The notes beneath the pieces are model-generated. The model was not told the origin of the DNA. It saw nothing but the letters and a program-made list of their open reading frames with translations, and made no database searches. Below, piece after piece: positions 1-6,556 of a stretch of DNA of 9,164 nt. The DNA is from an uncultured Sphingomonadaceae bacterium (GTDB taxonomy: Bacteria > Pseudomonadota > Alphaproteobacteria > Sphingomonadales > Sphingomonadaceae), in NCBI GenBank assembly GCA_946480515.1, contig CAMLKX010000064.1, positions 1 through 9,164 of the forward strand, given 5' to 3'. How positions within the stretch are numbered: the stretch's first letter is position 1; each line of letters opens with the position of its first letter. A program made the position numbers and the translations under genes.

Positions 1-106
1 CGAGGCGCTGGTCGCCGGTGTGCTGGAGCGCCACCAGCGCATCGATATCCTCGTCAACAACGCCGGCATCACGCGCGACCAGCTGATGCTGCGGATGAAG
101 CGCGAC
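1..106 (+). pseudogene. fabG: FabG (3-oxoacyl-ACP reductase) internal fragment
   Basis: This is an internal piece of a short-chain dehydrogenase of the FabG type, the NADPH-dependent 3-oxoacyl-[ACP] reductase of fatty acid synthesis. In the frame starting at base 2 it reads a helix ending in ERHQR, then the SDR motif [14 protein letters not shown] followed by QLMLRMKRD. This string is characteristic of FabG, where it spans strand beta-4 and the start of helix alpha-4. FabG normally continues with a Trp/Asp-rich segment and then the Ser-Tyr-Lys catalytic residues. Here the similarity stops at about base 106 and the downstream translation is the antisense of selD. The 5' end is cut by the window edge. 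The fragment has no active site and cannot be a working enzyme as it stands. Whether this is a natural fusion or an assembly error cannot be decided from the sequence. Confidence 0.8.
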
Positions 107-109
107 GGC

Positions 110-868
110 GGCGTGCGCGTGCCCGAGCAGGCCGAACCCGGTCACATCGGTGACGGCGTGCACTCCGTCGAGCCGGGCCAGTGCCGGTCCGATGCTGTTC
201 AGCCGGGTCGTCGAGTCAACCAGGTCGGAGTAAGCGTTGCGCTCCGACACCGCATCGAGCTCGCCTTTTTTGAGGGCCGCGCTGATCACCCCGATGCCGA
301 TCGCCTTGTTGAGAATGAGGAGGTCCCCGGCCTGCGCGCCACTGTTGCGAAGGATTCGGTCCGGATCGACCAGGCCGATCGCGGCGAGCCCGTAGATCGG
401 CTCCGGAGAATCGATCGAATGACCACCGCCGACCGGGATCCCGGCCTCCTCGCAGACGGACGCGCCGCCCGCCAGGATGCGGCTGACGGTTTGAGGCTCG
501 ATCTTGCCCAGCGGCATGCCGAGAATAGCCAGGGCCATGATCGGCGTGCCGCCCATCGCGTAAATGTCCGACAGCGCGTTGGCTGCTGCAATTCGCCCGA
601 AATCGTAGGGATCGTCGACGATCGGCATGAAGAAATCGGTGGTGGCGACCACGGCCTGCCGTTCATTGATCCGGTAGACGGCGGCGTCGTCACCGGTTTC
701 GGTCCCCACCAGTAGGTTGGGAAAGGCGCTCATGGCGGGAACTCCACTGAGGAGATCGCGCAGAACGGCGGGAGACAGCTTGCAGCCGCACCCGCCGCCG
801 TGGGCCAGGCTGGTCAGACGCGTGTCTGCACGGGACATCTCATCGGGCATGGGTTCGGGCGACATCAT
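110..868 (-). CDS. selD: Selenide, water dikinase (SelD), C-terminal part missing
   Basis: SelD makes selenophosphate from selenide and ATP, the selenium donor for selenocysteine and selenouridine in tRNA. The frame contains the N-terminal catalytic loop HGGGCGCK, then [60 protein letters not shown] and [11 protein letters not shown], all SelD hallmarks in the usual order. The ATG at 868 has only a weak upstream GAG. Starting at the in-frame ATG at 838 puts the catalytic Cys and Lys at residues 17 and 20, the same numbers as in E. coli SelD, so 838 is a good alternative. Similarity ends just after GLLGHAH, at about base 113. The frame stays open to the window edge only because it runs antisense through the FabG fragment. 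About the last third, including most of the C-terminal AIRS-type domain, is therefore absent. It is divergent from the NTF2-fold gene at 939. The truncation may be biological or an assembly join. Confidence 0.92.
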
Positions 869-938
869 GCATCACTCAATTCGCTTGGTCTGCTACGGCA
901 GCAGCAACAACTCGGCAACACAATGCGGAGACGCGCAA
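869..938. promoter_or_regulatory. Divergent spacer between selD and the NTF2-SDR unit
   Basis: Seventy bases separate the 5' ends of selD (-) and the NTF2-fold gene (+), so promoters for both should lie here or inside the 5' coding ends. No convincing -35/-10 pair was found. A small inverted repeat, CTGCT-acggc-AGCAG, lies at 890-904. A clear Shine-Dalgarno GGAG at 927-930 sits 8 bases before the ATG at 939 and decides the start of that gene. Confidence 0.35.
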
Positions 939-1391
939 ATGATCGACTTGCAAACCCTGCTCGACGAGCGGGAGATCCTGCGAAAGCTCGGCCGCTTCGC
1001 CCGCATCCTCGATCAGAAGGAATGGACCGAGCTGACCGACGTGTTCGCCGGCGATCTAAGCTTTGAATATGGTCAGGGCGAGAAGGAGGGAATTGGCGCG
1101 CTCGAGGATCAGATGCGCCAGTTTCTCGACGTGTGCGGTCCAACCCAGCACTTGCTCGGCAGCATCATCGTCGATGTGTCCGGCGACGAGGCGGTCAGCA
1201 GGGCCTATGTTCAGGCGCGGCATCAGCGGCGCAATGATCCGGTTGGTCAGATCTTCGATTCCACCGGCGAATATGTCGACCGTTGGCAGCGCCGGGTCGA
1301 AGGATGGCGCATTGTCCGGCGCGATGCGCACTGGTTCCTGCACGCCGGTGATCCCGGTGTGCTTTCAGCGGACGCGGGACAATTAGGATGA
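939..1391 (+). CDS. NTF2-fold / SnoaL-like protein (150 aa)
   Basis: A small single-domain protein of the nuclear transport factor 2 / SnoaL-like superfamily, probably of the SnoaL_4 kind. Members are cone-shaped alpha+beta proteins that act as dehydratases, isomerases, cyclases or dioxygenase subunits on hydrophobic ligands. The N-terminal helix pattern ILRKLGRFARILDQKEW leads into TELTDVF. The C-terminal sheet reads GEYVDRWQRR-(VE)-GWRIVRR, which is typical of the family. Asp25 and His71 lie where SnoaL-like dehydratases such as BaiE carry polar catalytic residues. The position five residues before Asp25 is Phe20 rather than Tyr. The start at 939 is set by GGAG at 927-930. The frame is open upstream to 717, but that stretch is antisense to selD and is not credible coding. 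The stop overlaps the next start (ATGA), so it is translationally coupled to the SDR. Substrate and reaction are unknown; dehydratase or isomerase is inference. Confidence 0.85.
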   Translation: MIDLQTLLDEREILRKLGRFARILDQKEWTELTDVFAGDLSFEYGQGEKEGIGALEDQMRQFLDVCGPTQHLLGSIIVDVSGDEAVSRAYVQARHQRRNDPVGQIFDSTGEYVDRWQRRVEGWRIVRRDAHWFLHAGDPGVLSADAGQLG

Positions 1392-2209
1392 CTGAGCCAA
1401 AGCTACGTGCGGATTTCGCGCAACGCTACGGGCCACGCGCGCTGATCCTTGGCGGTTCCGAAGGAATCGGCGCGGCGTTCGCCGATCATCTCGCCGCGTC
1501 AGGACTTGATCTGACGCTGGTGGCGCGCTCCCCGGGGCCACTCAATGCAGCCGCAGAGGAACTGCGTGGGCGATACGGCGTCGCGGTGGACGCGCATGCG
1601 CTGGACCTGACCGCTTCCGATCTCGCCCGGTCGGCGGCGGATCTCCTGTCGAGGGATGAATTTGGGCTCGTAATCTACAATGCGGGCGCAACCCATGGGG
1701 TCGGCCTGTTTCTCGACAAGCCGATGGATCACGCGCTCAACCTCATCCGGCTCAACTGCGATGGTCCGGCGATCTTCTCCCACCTCGCGCTGAGCGCGAT
1801 GCGTAAGATCCTCGTCTCGTCCATGTCGGCAATGGTGGGCAGCGGCTATGTGGCCGCCTACGCCGCCGCGAAGTCCTTTGGAGTGGTGCTCGCCGAGGGC
1901 CTCAATTGGGAGCTTCGGCAAGACGGGGTCGACGTCATGTGCGCCGTCGCTTCCCTCACGGACACCCCGGCGATGCAGCGGTCCGGCATGGTGACGGATG
2001 GCGATTTGAAGCCGATGTCAGCGGATGAAGTCGCCGTTGGAGCGCTGCGCCATCTCGGCGCTGGTCCGGTCTGGTACGCGGTCGGAGAGCAGGCGATCGA
2101 AGCGATGCGCTCCGTTCCGCGACCAGCCTTGACCGAGAATGCTTCGGCGATCTCGGCGCGATTGTGGGGTATCGAAGTGGAGAAGGCGGCCAGAAAGCCC
2201 GAGTCTTAA
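1388..2209 (+). CDS. Short-chain dehydrogenase/reductase (SDR), 273 aa
   Basis: A classical-type SDR, an NAD(P)(H)-dependent alcohol/ketone oxidoreductase expected in the cytoplasm. The cofactor-binding glycine motif is GGSEGIG at residues 22-28, with the acidic/basic discriminator region LVARS after beta-2. The structural motif is YNAGA at 97-101. The catalytic Ser is in LVSSMSA (144-145), with Tyr158 and Lys162 in YAAAK. An Arg following beta-2 suggests NADP(H), which is inference. The loop between helix alpha-E and beta-5 (SAMRKILVSS) looks about six residues shorter than in related SDRs, where a Gly/Arg-rich turn usually precedes the strand. The reading frame is intact, so this may be natural. 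The gene overlaps the upstream NTF2-fold gene by 4 bp and is probably co-transcribed with it. It converges on the GH39 gene with only 26 bp between stops and no clear terminator. Substrate unknown. Confidence 0.93.
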   Translation: MTEPKLRADFAQRYGPRALILGGSEGIGAAFADHLAASGLDLTLVARSPGPLNAAAEELRGRYGVAVDAHALDLTASDLARSAADLLSRDEFGLVIYNAGATHGVGLFLDKPMDHALNLIRLNCDGPAIFSHLALSAMRKILVSSMSAMVGSGYVAAYAAAKSFGVVLAEGLNWELRQDGVDVMCAVASLTDTPAMQRSGMVTDGDLKPMSADEVAVGALRHLGAGPVWYAVGEQAIEAMRSVPRPALTENASAISARLWGIEVEKAARKPES

Positions 2210-2235
2210 AATAGCCGCCAATCGCGACGGTGCGA

Positions 2236-3840
2236 TCAGCGCGAAGCGTCGGTCGTGATGGAGATCAGCTCGATCGATGGCGGCGCCAGAGTCTGGGTGA
2301 TGCGGACATCGCTGCCCTTCAATGTGACGGTGCTGAGCAAGCGATAATCCCACACATCGCTGATGCGGAAGCGCTGAACGCGATACAGCTTGGTGGGATC
2401 AAGGCCCGTCATCCGAAGATCGAAACCGTCGTTATGATCATAGCTGAGCGATCGCCGTGGCAGCATCGTGAACTGGAAATCGCCTTCCGAGACCCGGTCG
2501 CCGGTCGGCCGCGGTCCCCTGAGGCTCTCAGGAACCTCGTAATTGCTGATGATGATGTTGATCCTGCTGCCGTCGCGCGACTTGCCCGCCTGAACCGCAA
2601 AGCCCTTGTTGTCGTCGCCCTTCACGGCCAGCCGCAGCGGTGTTTCCTTCATCTTGCCGAGGGCGATCAGCGCCTGACCCATCTTGTTGGGCGATTTGCC
2701 ATCTTCCCCGAAGAGGTTGGGGCCCATGTAGAAGGTCTGCTCGTCGATCGGGGAATCCTGCATGTAGATGATCGCTGAGGTTGTGAATGCGGCGCGTCCA
2801 CCTAGCGTCAACAGCTCAGGGTCGATGCCGAGCACATTCCATTCACTCATCACGACCTTGGTTTTGCGGAAGCCGTAGTCGTCGAGCAGCTTACGCATGT
2901 CCTGGCCAAGCCGGACGTAGAGATAGGGATCAGCTGCGTCGACGTTGTAATCGTGGAAGCTCCAGAAATCCAACGGCAGCTTATTCGCGCGCAAATAGCT
3001 GAGGAAGTTTTCGCGATATTCCGGTCCGTGATGAGTGAACATCAAGGCCGGGCCGCCAATCCAGGCGTCCTTGTCGGCAGACTTTACCGCTTTGGCAAGT
3101 TTGCCGTACAGTTTGTAATAGTTGCCCGCCTCGAAACGACCATCAGGTTCGTTCAAGACTTCCCAATATTTGACGTTGTAGTTGAAACCCCGGTTCCATC
3201 CTTTGTTATAGTGCAGGACTACCCGGTGGGCGGCGGCAGCATATTGATCGAAATCACGCTCGCTGATGAAGGAGTCGGGGATTTCGCTTCTGTCGCCGGC
3301 GCTCGACCCGACCCGGAATAGCGCGGTCGCGCCGATGTCATAGATCGACTTCATTAGACGATCGGTAGGGCCGAAGTTGTAACTGGCAGGGTTGGCTGGG
3401 TCCGCGCCGAGGTTGGGAAACATCACCTGTGCCTGGAATGATGACGCGGCGACGGTCGTTCCGTCCGCCATCTCACGCGTGCCCCGGAAATCCGCGTAAA
3501 GGTCACCAGGGCCATAATTATCGTGAATGCGGATGAGTTCTATTTTGGCCGCACGATAGCCCGCTGACGCATCGGCTCCGAGCGAGCGGTAGCCAGTCCG
3601 GTCGGAGACCTCCACGGTTGTGTTCAAAGTCTCTACGGCCGGCCGATCGCTCCAGGGAAGGGGGCCCGAGTTCACACCGCGCAACGGCTTCATCAGCCCC
3701 AAGTTCGTAGATGCATCGACCGTGACCGAGCGCAATTTGGGCGGTACCGGGCCGTCGATCCGCTGCGCCTGGGCGGTACCGGAGAGAGCAGCAACGCCAA
3801 GCAGAGTGATGGCGCTCGCGATCTTGAACAGAGACACCAT
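2236..3840 (-). CDS. Secreted GH39-like glycoside hydrolase (clan GH-A)
   Basis: An exported glycosidase resembling family GH39 (beta-xylosidase / alpha-L-iduronidase group), a retaining enzyme with a TIM barrel. The start at 3840 gives a good Sec signal peptide: a short basic n-region, a hydrophobic core, and a TAQA cleavage site near residue 25. An in-frame start at 3918 would add 26 residues before the signal and is less likely. A GGGA ribosome site lies just upstream of 3840. GH39-like blocks include LRGVNSGPL, ELIRIHD, SYNFGPTDRLM and ATALFRVGSSAGD. The acid/base Glu is Glu231 in WEVLNEPD and the nucleophile Glu is Glu333 in VVMSEWN, at GH-A spacing. After about residue 400 a beta-rich domain follows. 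At 534 aa the length suits GH39. It is divergent from the GH1 beta-glucosidase, suggesting joint induction. Exact sugar specificity (xyloside, arabinoside or other) cannot be read. A related GH-A family is possible. Confidence 0.82.
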   Translation of the reverse strand: MVSLFKIASAITLLGVAALSGTAQAQRIDGPVPPKLRSVTVDASTNLGLMKPLRGVNSGPLPWSDRPAVETLNTTVEVSDRTGYRSLGADASAGYRAAKIELIRIHDNYGPGDLYADFRGTREMADGTTVAASSFQAQVMFPNLGADPANPASYNFGPTDRLMKSIYDIGATALFRVGSSAGDRSEIPDSFISERDFDQYAAAAHRVVLHYNKGWNRGFNYNVKYWEVLNEPDGRFEAGNYYKLYGKLAKAVKSADKDAWIGGPALMFTHHGPEYRENFLSYLRANKLPLDFWSFHDYNVDAADPYLYVRLGQDMRKLLDDYGFRKTKVVMSEWNVLGIDPELLTLGGRAAFTTSAIIYMQDSPIDEQTFYMGPNLFGEDGKSPNKMGQALIALGKMKETPLRLAVKGDDNKGFAVQAGKSRDGSRINIIISNYEVPESLRGPRPTGDRVSEGDFQFTMLPRRSLSYDHNDGFDLRMTGLDPTKLYRVQRFRISDVWDYRLLSTVTLKGSDVRITQTLAPPSIELISITTDASR

Positions 3841-3943
3841 CGAATTCCCAGCGACGAGTTGATGACCAATGGTCCTCGCCGCTATCTGATCACTGTTTTT
3901 CAGGCAAGCGCCGTTCACTCGGCGAATTCGGTCGGGGGTTCAG
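3841..3943. promoter_or_regulatory. Divergent GH39/GH1 control region with 11-bp palindrome
   Basis: This 103-bp spacer must serve both glycosidase genes unless promoters sit in the coding ends. It holds a perfect odd palindrome, GACCA-A-TGGTC, at 3864-3874, the size and symmetry of a repressor operator half-pair. On the + strand a weak sigma70-like pair, TTGATG (3859-3864) and TATCTG (3883-3888) with an 18-bp spacer, brackets the palindrome. A repressor bound there would block GH1 transcription and sit just downstream of any promoter for GH39. The GH1 ribosome site is the G-run at 3934-3938, five bases before the ATG. No regulator gene is present in the window. Promoter calls are by eye and weak; the palindrome itself is exact. 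Confidence 0.4.
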
Positions 3944-5395
3944 ATGAGTTTCACCAGACGCGAGCTACTCAATCAGGGCATTTTTCTCGGCAGCCTGCTT
4001 GCACCCTCGGCAGTGAGTGGCCGCCAGGGGCAGAGTGCATTGAGCTTCCCCAAGGGATTTATTTGGGGAGCAGCAACCGCAGCCTATCAGATTGAGGGCG
4101 CAGCCTCGGAGGATGGGCGGGGTCCATCAGTGTGGGACATATTTTCGCACACTCCGGGCAAGGTGAAGCAGGGGCATACCGGCGATGTGGCGTGCGATTC
4201 CTATCATCGCTGGCGCGAAGACCTCGCGCTGCTGAAGACGCTCGGGCTCAAATCCTACCGTTTCTCCATCGCCTGGCCTCGGATTCAGCCGACCGGTACG
4301 GGTGCAGTGAACCAGCCTGGTCTCGACTATTACAGCCGGCTTGTGGATGCGCTGCTCGAGCTTGGTATCCGCCCGTTGCCGACATTGTATCATTGGGATC
4401 TGCCGCAGGCGCTCGAAGAGAAAGGTGGATGGCCGAACCGCGATACTGCCAACAGGATGGTCGATTATGCGGCGCTCGTCGCAAACTCATTGCACGACCG
4501 TGTCAAAGACTGGTGCGTCTTCAACGAGCCCAAGACATTCACCCAGAATGGCTATTGGAGCGGCGGACATGCTCCTGGCCGGCGGGAGCCGGTCGCATTC
4601 CTTCGGGCCGTACACACGGTCCATCTGGCCTACGGGCGGGTCTATCGCGCGCTCAAGTCGATCGACAGCAGGCTTCAGGTCGGCAACGCCCTCGATCTTG
4701 CTCCGATGTACCCAGCCTCCAGCTCGCTTGAGGACAGGCAAGCAGCCAAGCGCTGGGATACGCTCCTCAATCAGTGGTTTCTGCAGCCCGCGTTGACCGG
4801 CGCGTACCCGGCCGGGATCCTGCCGGAGGATCGGCTCGCCGACCTGGCCGGGATAAGGGCAGGGGATGGAGCCGTCATGAAGGCGCCATTCGATTTCCTT
4901 GGCTTCAATTATTACACCCCGTGGCGCGTTCGTCATGATCCAACCAGCAAGGGGCTGCTCGGGCTCCAGCTCAATGCTGAATGGGCGAAGGCACCCCGTC
5001 CGGACGCGTCGAAAATGGATATCGGGTGGGAGATTTACCCGCCTGGGTTTAGTGACATTCTTCGCCGCGTTCATGCAGTCGTCGGCGACGTTCCGATGGA
5101 AATTACGGAGAATGGCGCCGCCTACAATAATGGCCCGGACTCATCCGGTCAGGTCCGCGATCCGGAACGCATCGCTTATCTTCGCAGTCATCTCACCGAG
5201 GTTCTGCGCGCCATCTCCGCCGGCGTTCCGATCCGCGGCTATCACGCCTGGAGCCTGCTCGACAATTTCGAATGGGCAGAAGGCTACACGCAACGGTTTG
5301 GGATTGTTCATGTCGACTTCGCGACGCAGAAAAGGACAGTGAAGGACTCAGGCCACTGGCTCGCGAAGGTCGCTGCGAGCAACCGCCTGCCATAG
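3944..5395 (+). CDS. GH1 beta-glucosidase with twin-arginine-like leader
   Basis: A family GH1 retaining beta-glycosidase, most likely a beta-glucosidase that releases terminal glucose from oligosaccharides or aryl/terpenoid glucosides. The whole family pattern is present: FPKGFIWGAATAAYQIEGA near residues 35-53, SYRFSIAWPRI, and LYHWDLPQAL (148-157). The acid/base is Glu195 in FNEP and the nucleophile Glu389 in ITENGA. The glycone-binding residues Gln49, His150, Trp151, Trp436, Glu443 and Trp444 also lie in their usual motifs. The 483-aa length is slightly more than bacterial GH1 because of an N-terminal extension. That extension carries Thr-Arg-Arg followed by a hydrophobic GIFLGSLLAP stretch and small residues, consistent with Tat export to the periplasm. 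Many bacterial GH1 enzymes are cytoplasmic, so this is notable. Divergent from GH39 and convergent with the dioxygenase-like gene (46-bp gap). The family call is very safe; the exact substrate is open. Confidence 0.95.
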   Translation: MSFTRRELLNQGIFLGSLLAPSAVSGRQGQSALSFPKGFIWGAATAAYQIEGAASEDGRGPSVWDIFSHTPGKVKQGHTGDVACDSYHRWREDLALLKTLGLKSYRFSIAWPRIQPTGTGAVNQPGLDYYSRLVDALLELGIRPLPTLYHWDLPQALEEKGGWPNRDTANRMVDYAALVANSLHDRVKDWCVFNEPKTFTQNGYWSGGHAPGRREPVAFLRAVHTVHLAYGRVYRALKSIDSRLQVGNALDLAPMYPASSSLEDRQAAKRWDTLLNQWFLQPALTGAYPAGILPEDRLADLAGIRAGDGAVMKAPFDFLGFNYYTPWRVRHDPTSKGLLGLQLNAEWAKAPRPDASKMDIGWEIYPPGFSDILRRVHAVVGDVPMEITENGAAYNNGPDSSGQVRDPERIAYLRSHLTEVLRAISAGVPIRGYHAWSLLDNFEWAEGYTQRFGIVHVDFATQKRTVKDSGHWLAKVAASNRLP

Positions 5396-5441
5396 ATACT
5401 GCGCGGTCGGCGGGGGCACTCTTCATGGCGCCGCCTCGCGA

Positions 5442-6512
5442 TCAGGCTGCGAGCTGGTCCCGACCCGGTCCAGGGGCTTCAGCCGGATAGGTCGTCGGGA
5501 GACCGATGTCATAGGCGCGCGTCAGGATTCCAATGAACTCCCGATCATGAAGTGGGTCGGTCGGGGTGTTGAACGACACGCCCTGTTCGCGCAGGTCCTT
5601 CATGAACATGTCGAACACCTGATCGTGGGTCAGGTCGTCCTTATGCTCCAGCACCAGCTTCATTTCGTCCAGGTCGCGGTACACGCTGCCGTCCCAGTGG
5701 ACCATCAGCCGGCATTCAGGTCCCGAGATCGTTTGAATCACCGTGTCACCGGTCTTGACGAGCCAGCCGTCCGCAATCTCCGGATCGGGGTGCAGCAGGG
5801 AATCAATGCTTAATCCCTTGGGCTGGCGGCTTTCTAGCGGACCATTGGCCTCGCCGCGATGGAACATCATCTCGTTCTGCGAAACCACGGCGCGGTTCCA
5901 CATCGGCGACGCGACACGCTTGGGCGCTGCATGCGGACCCTCCGGCCAGTAGGTGAAGCCGCCGCCGATCGTGCCCTGGAAGAACCAGGCGACGATCTGC
6001 GCCTTCTTCAGGATCCATTTCTGAAACAGGCCCGATTTGGTCATCGTGTTCATCAACCAGATCGGGGTGTTGCTCTCGGTAATGCCGCGAAATTCGGTGG
6101 CGTCGAGATGCCCCGGATCGGACGAACTGGAGGGGCCTTGGATCACGAAGTTCATATTTTCCGGCTCGGCGTATTGCGCATTCCAGAATGAACGGATGCG
6201 CGCCAAGTGCTTGGGATTGTAGAATAGGTCGTCCAGCTCCGGGTAGAGAGAGACGCCGCCCTGCGCGAGATAGCCACGGAAGTTGGGCGTCAGGAACATG
6301 TCCCAGGTCAGTTCCACGCCTTCGGGGACCGCGCCTGAGGTCGTCGCGACCACTTCTTCGGGGCTGTTGAAGTGCAGCGCCAGGATCATCTTCCACGGGC
6401 CCTTTTCTCTGGCGAGCTTCATCATGCGGGCATGCTGATCATCGGAATAGACATCATCGATGACCCGCGGCTCGGCGACGGGGCGGATCACAAAATTGGA
6501 ATTTGCAGGCAT
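5442..6512 (-). CDS. Putative PhyH-like Fe(II)/2-oxoglutarate dioxygenase (356 aa)
   Basis: I do not recognise a named homologue, but the sequence carries the complete facial-triad signature of Fe(II)/2-oxoglutarate oxygenases. His135 and Asp137 lie in GHLDATEF (H-x-D) and His218 in MFHRGEANGP. Arg229 follows His218 by exactly eleven residues, giving H-x10-R, the usual 2-oxoglutarate anchor. Between them, GGGFTYWPEGPH resembles the cap strand and PGSH-like turn of phytanoyl-CoA dioxygenases. The expected activity would be hydroxylation or desaturation of a small molecule, inferred from these motifs only. The start at 6512 is chosen because GGAG at 6522-6525 lies nine bases upstream. An ATG at 6527 and a TTG at 6530 are in frame but lack ribosome sites. 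No signal peptide is visible, so it should be cytoplasmic. It is the last gene of a three-gene - strand unit, 44 bp after the SDR stop. The C-terminal ~100 residues have no obvious motif. Confidence 0.7.
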   Translation of the reverse strand: MPANSNFVIRPVAEPRVIDDVYSDDQHARMMKLAREKGPWKMILALHFNSPEEVVATTSGAVPEGVELTWDMFLTPNFRGYLAQGGVSLYPELDDLFYNPKHLARIRSFWNAQYAEPENMNFVIQGPSSSSDPGHLDATEFRGITESNTPIWLMNTMTKSGLFQKWILKKAQIVAWFFQGTIGGGFTYWPEGPHAAPKRVASPMWNRAVVSQNEMMFHRGEANGPLESRQPKGLSIDSLLHPDPEIADGWLVKTGDTVIQTISGPECRLMVHWDGSVYRDLDEMKLVLEHKDDLTHDQVFDMFMKDLREQGVSFNTPTDPLHDREFIGILTRAYDIGLPTTYPAEAPGPGRDQLAA

Positions 6513-6556
6513 GATGATGTTCTCCATCAATTCATGGAATTCAGCGGCATGAGTAA

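Noticed and set aside
20..715. Long open + strand frame continuing from the FabG fragment
   Set aside because: Beyond about base 106 it is the antisense of the well-supported selD reading frame and has no family resemblance, so it is a chimeric shadow frame.
717..938. N-terminal extension of the left NTF2-fold gene
   Set aside because: It is antisense to the SelD N-terminus, has low-complexity Arg/Pro-rich translation, and the real start at 939 has its own Shine-Dalgarno.
2210..2235. Terminator between the convergent SDR and GH39 genes
   Set aside because: Only 26 bp, with no stable stem and no T-tract.
2230..3321. Open frames on the + strand inside the GH39 gene
   Set aside because: They are antisense to a gene with clear glycosidase motifs and show no recognisable domains; high GC content keeps such frames open.
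3841..3918. Longer GH39 start
   Set aside because: It would place 26 polar residues before a textbook Sec signal peptide and overlap the divergent promoter region.
5409..5435. Possible bidirectional terminator GGCGG...CCGCC between GH1 and the dioxygenase-like gene
   Set aside because: Five-base arms with a 17-base loop and no T-run on either strand; too weak to call.
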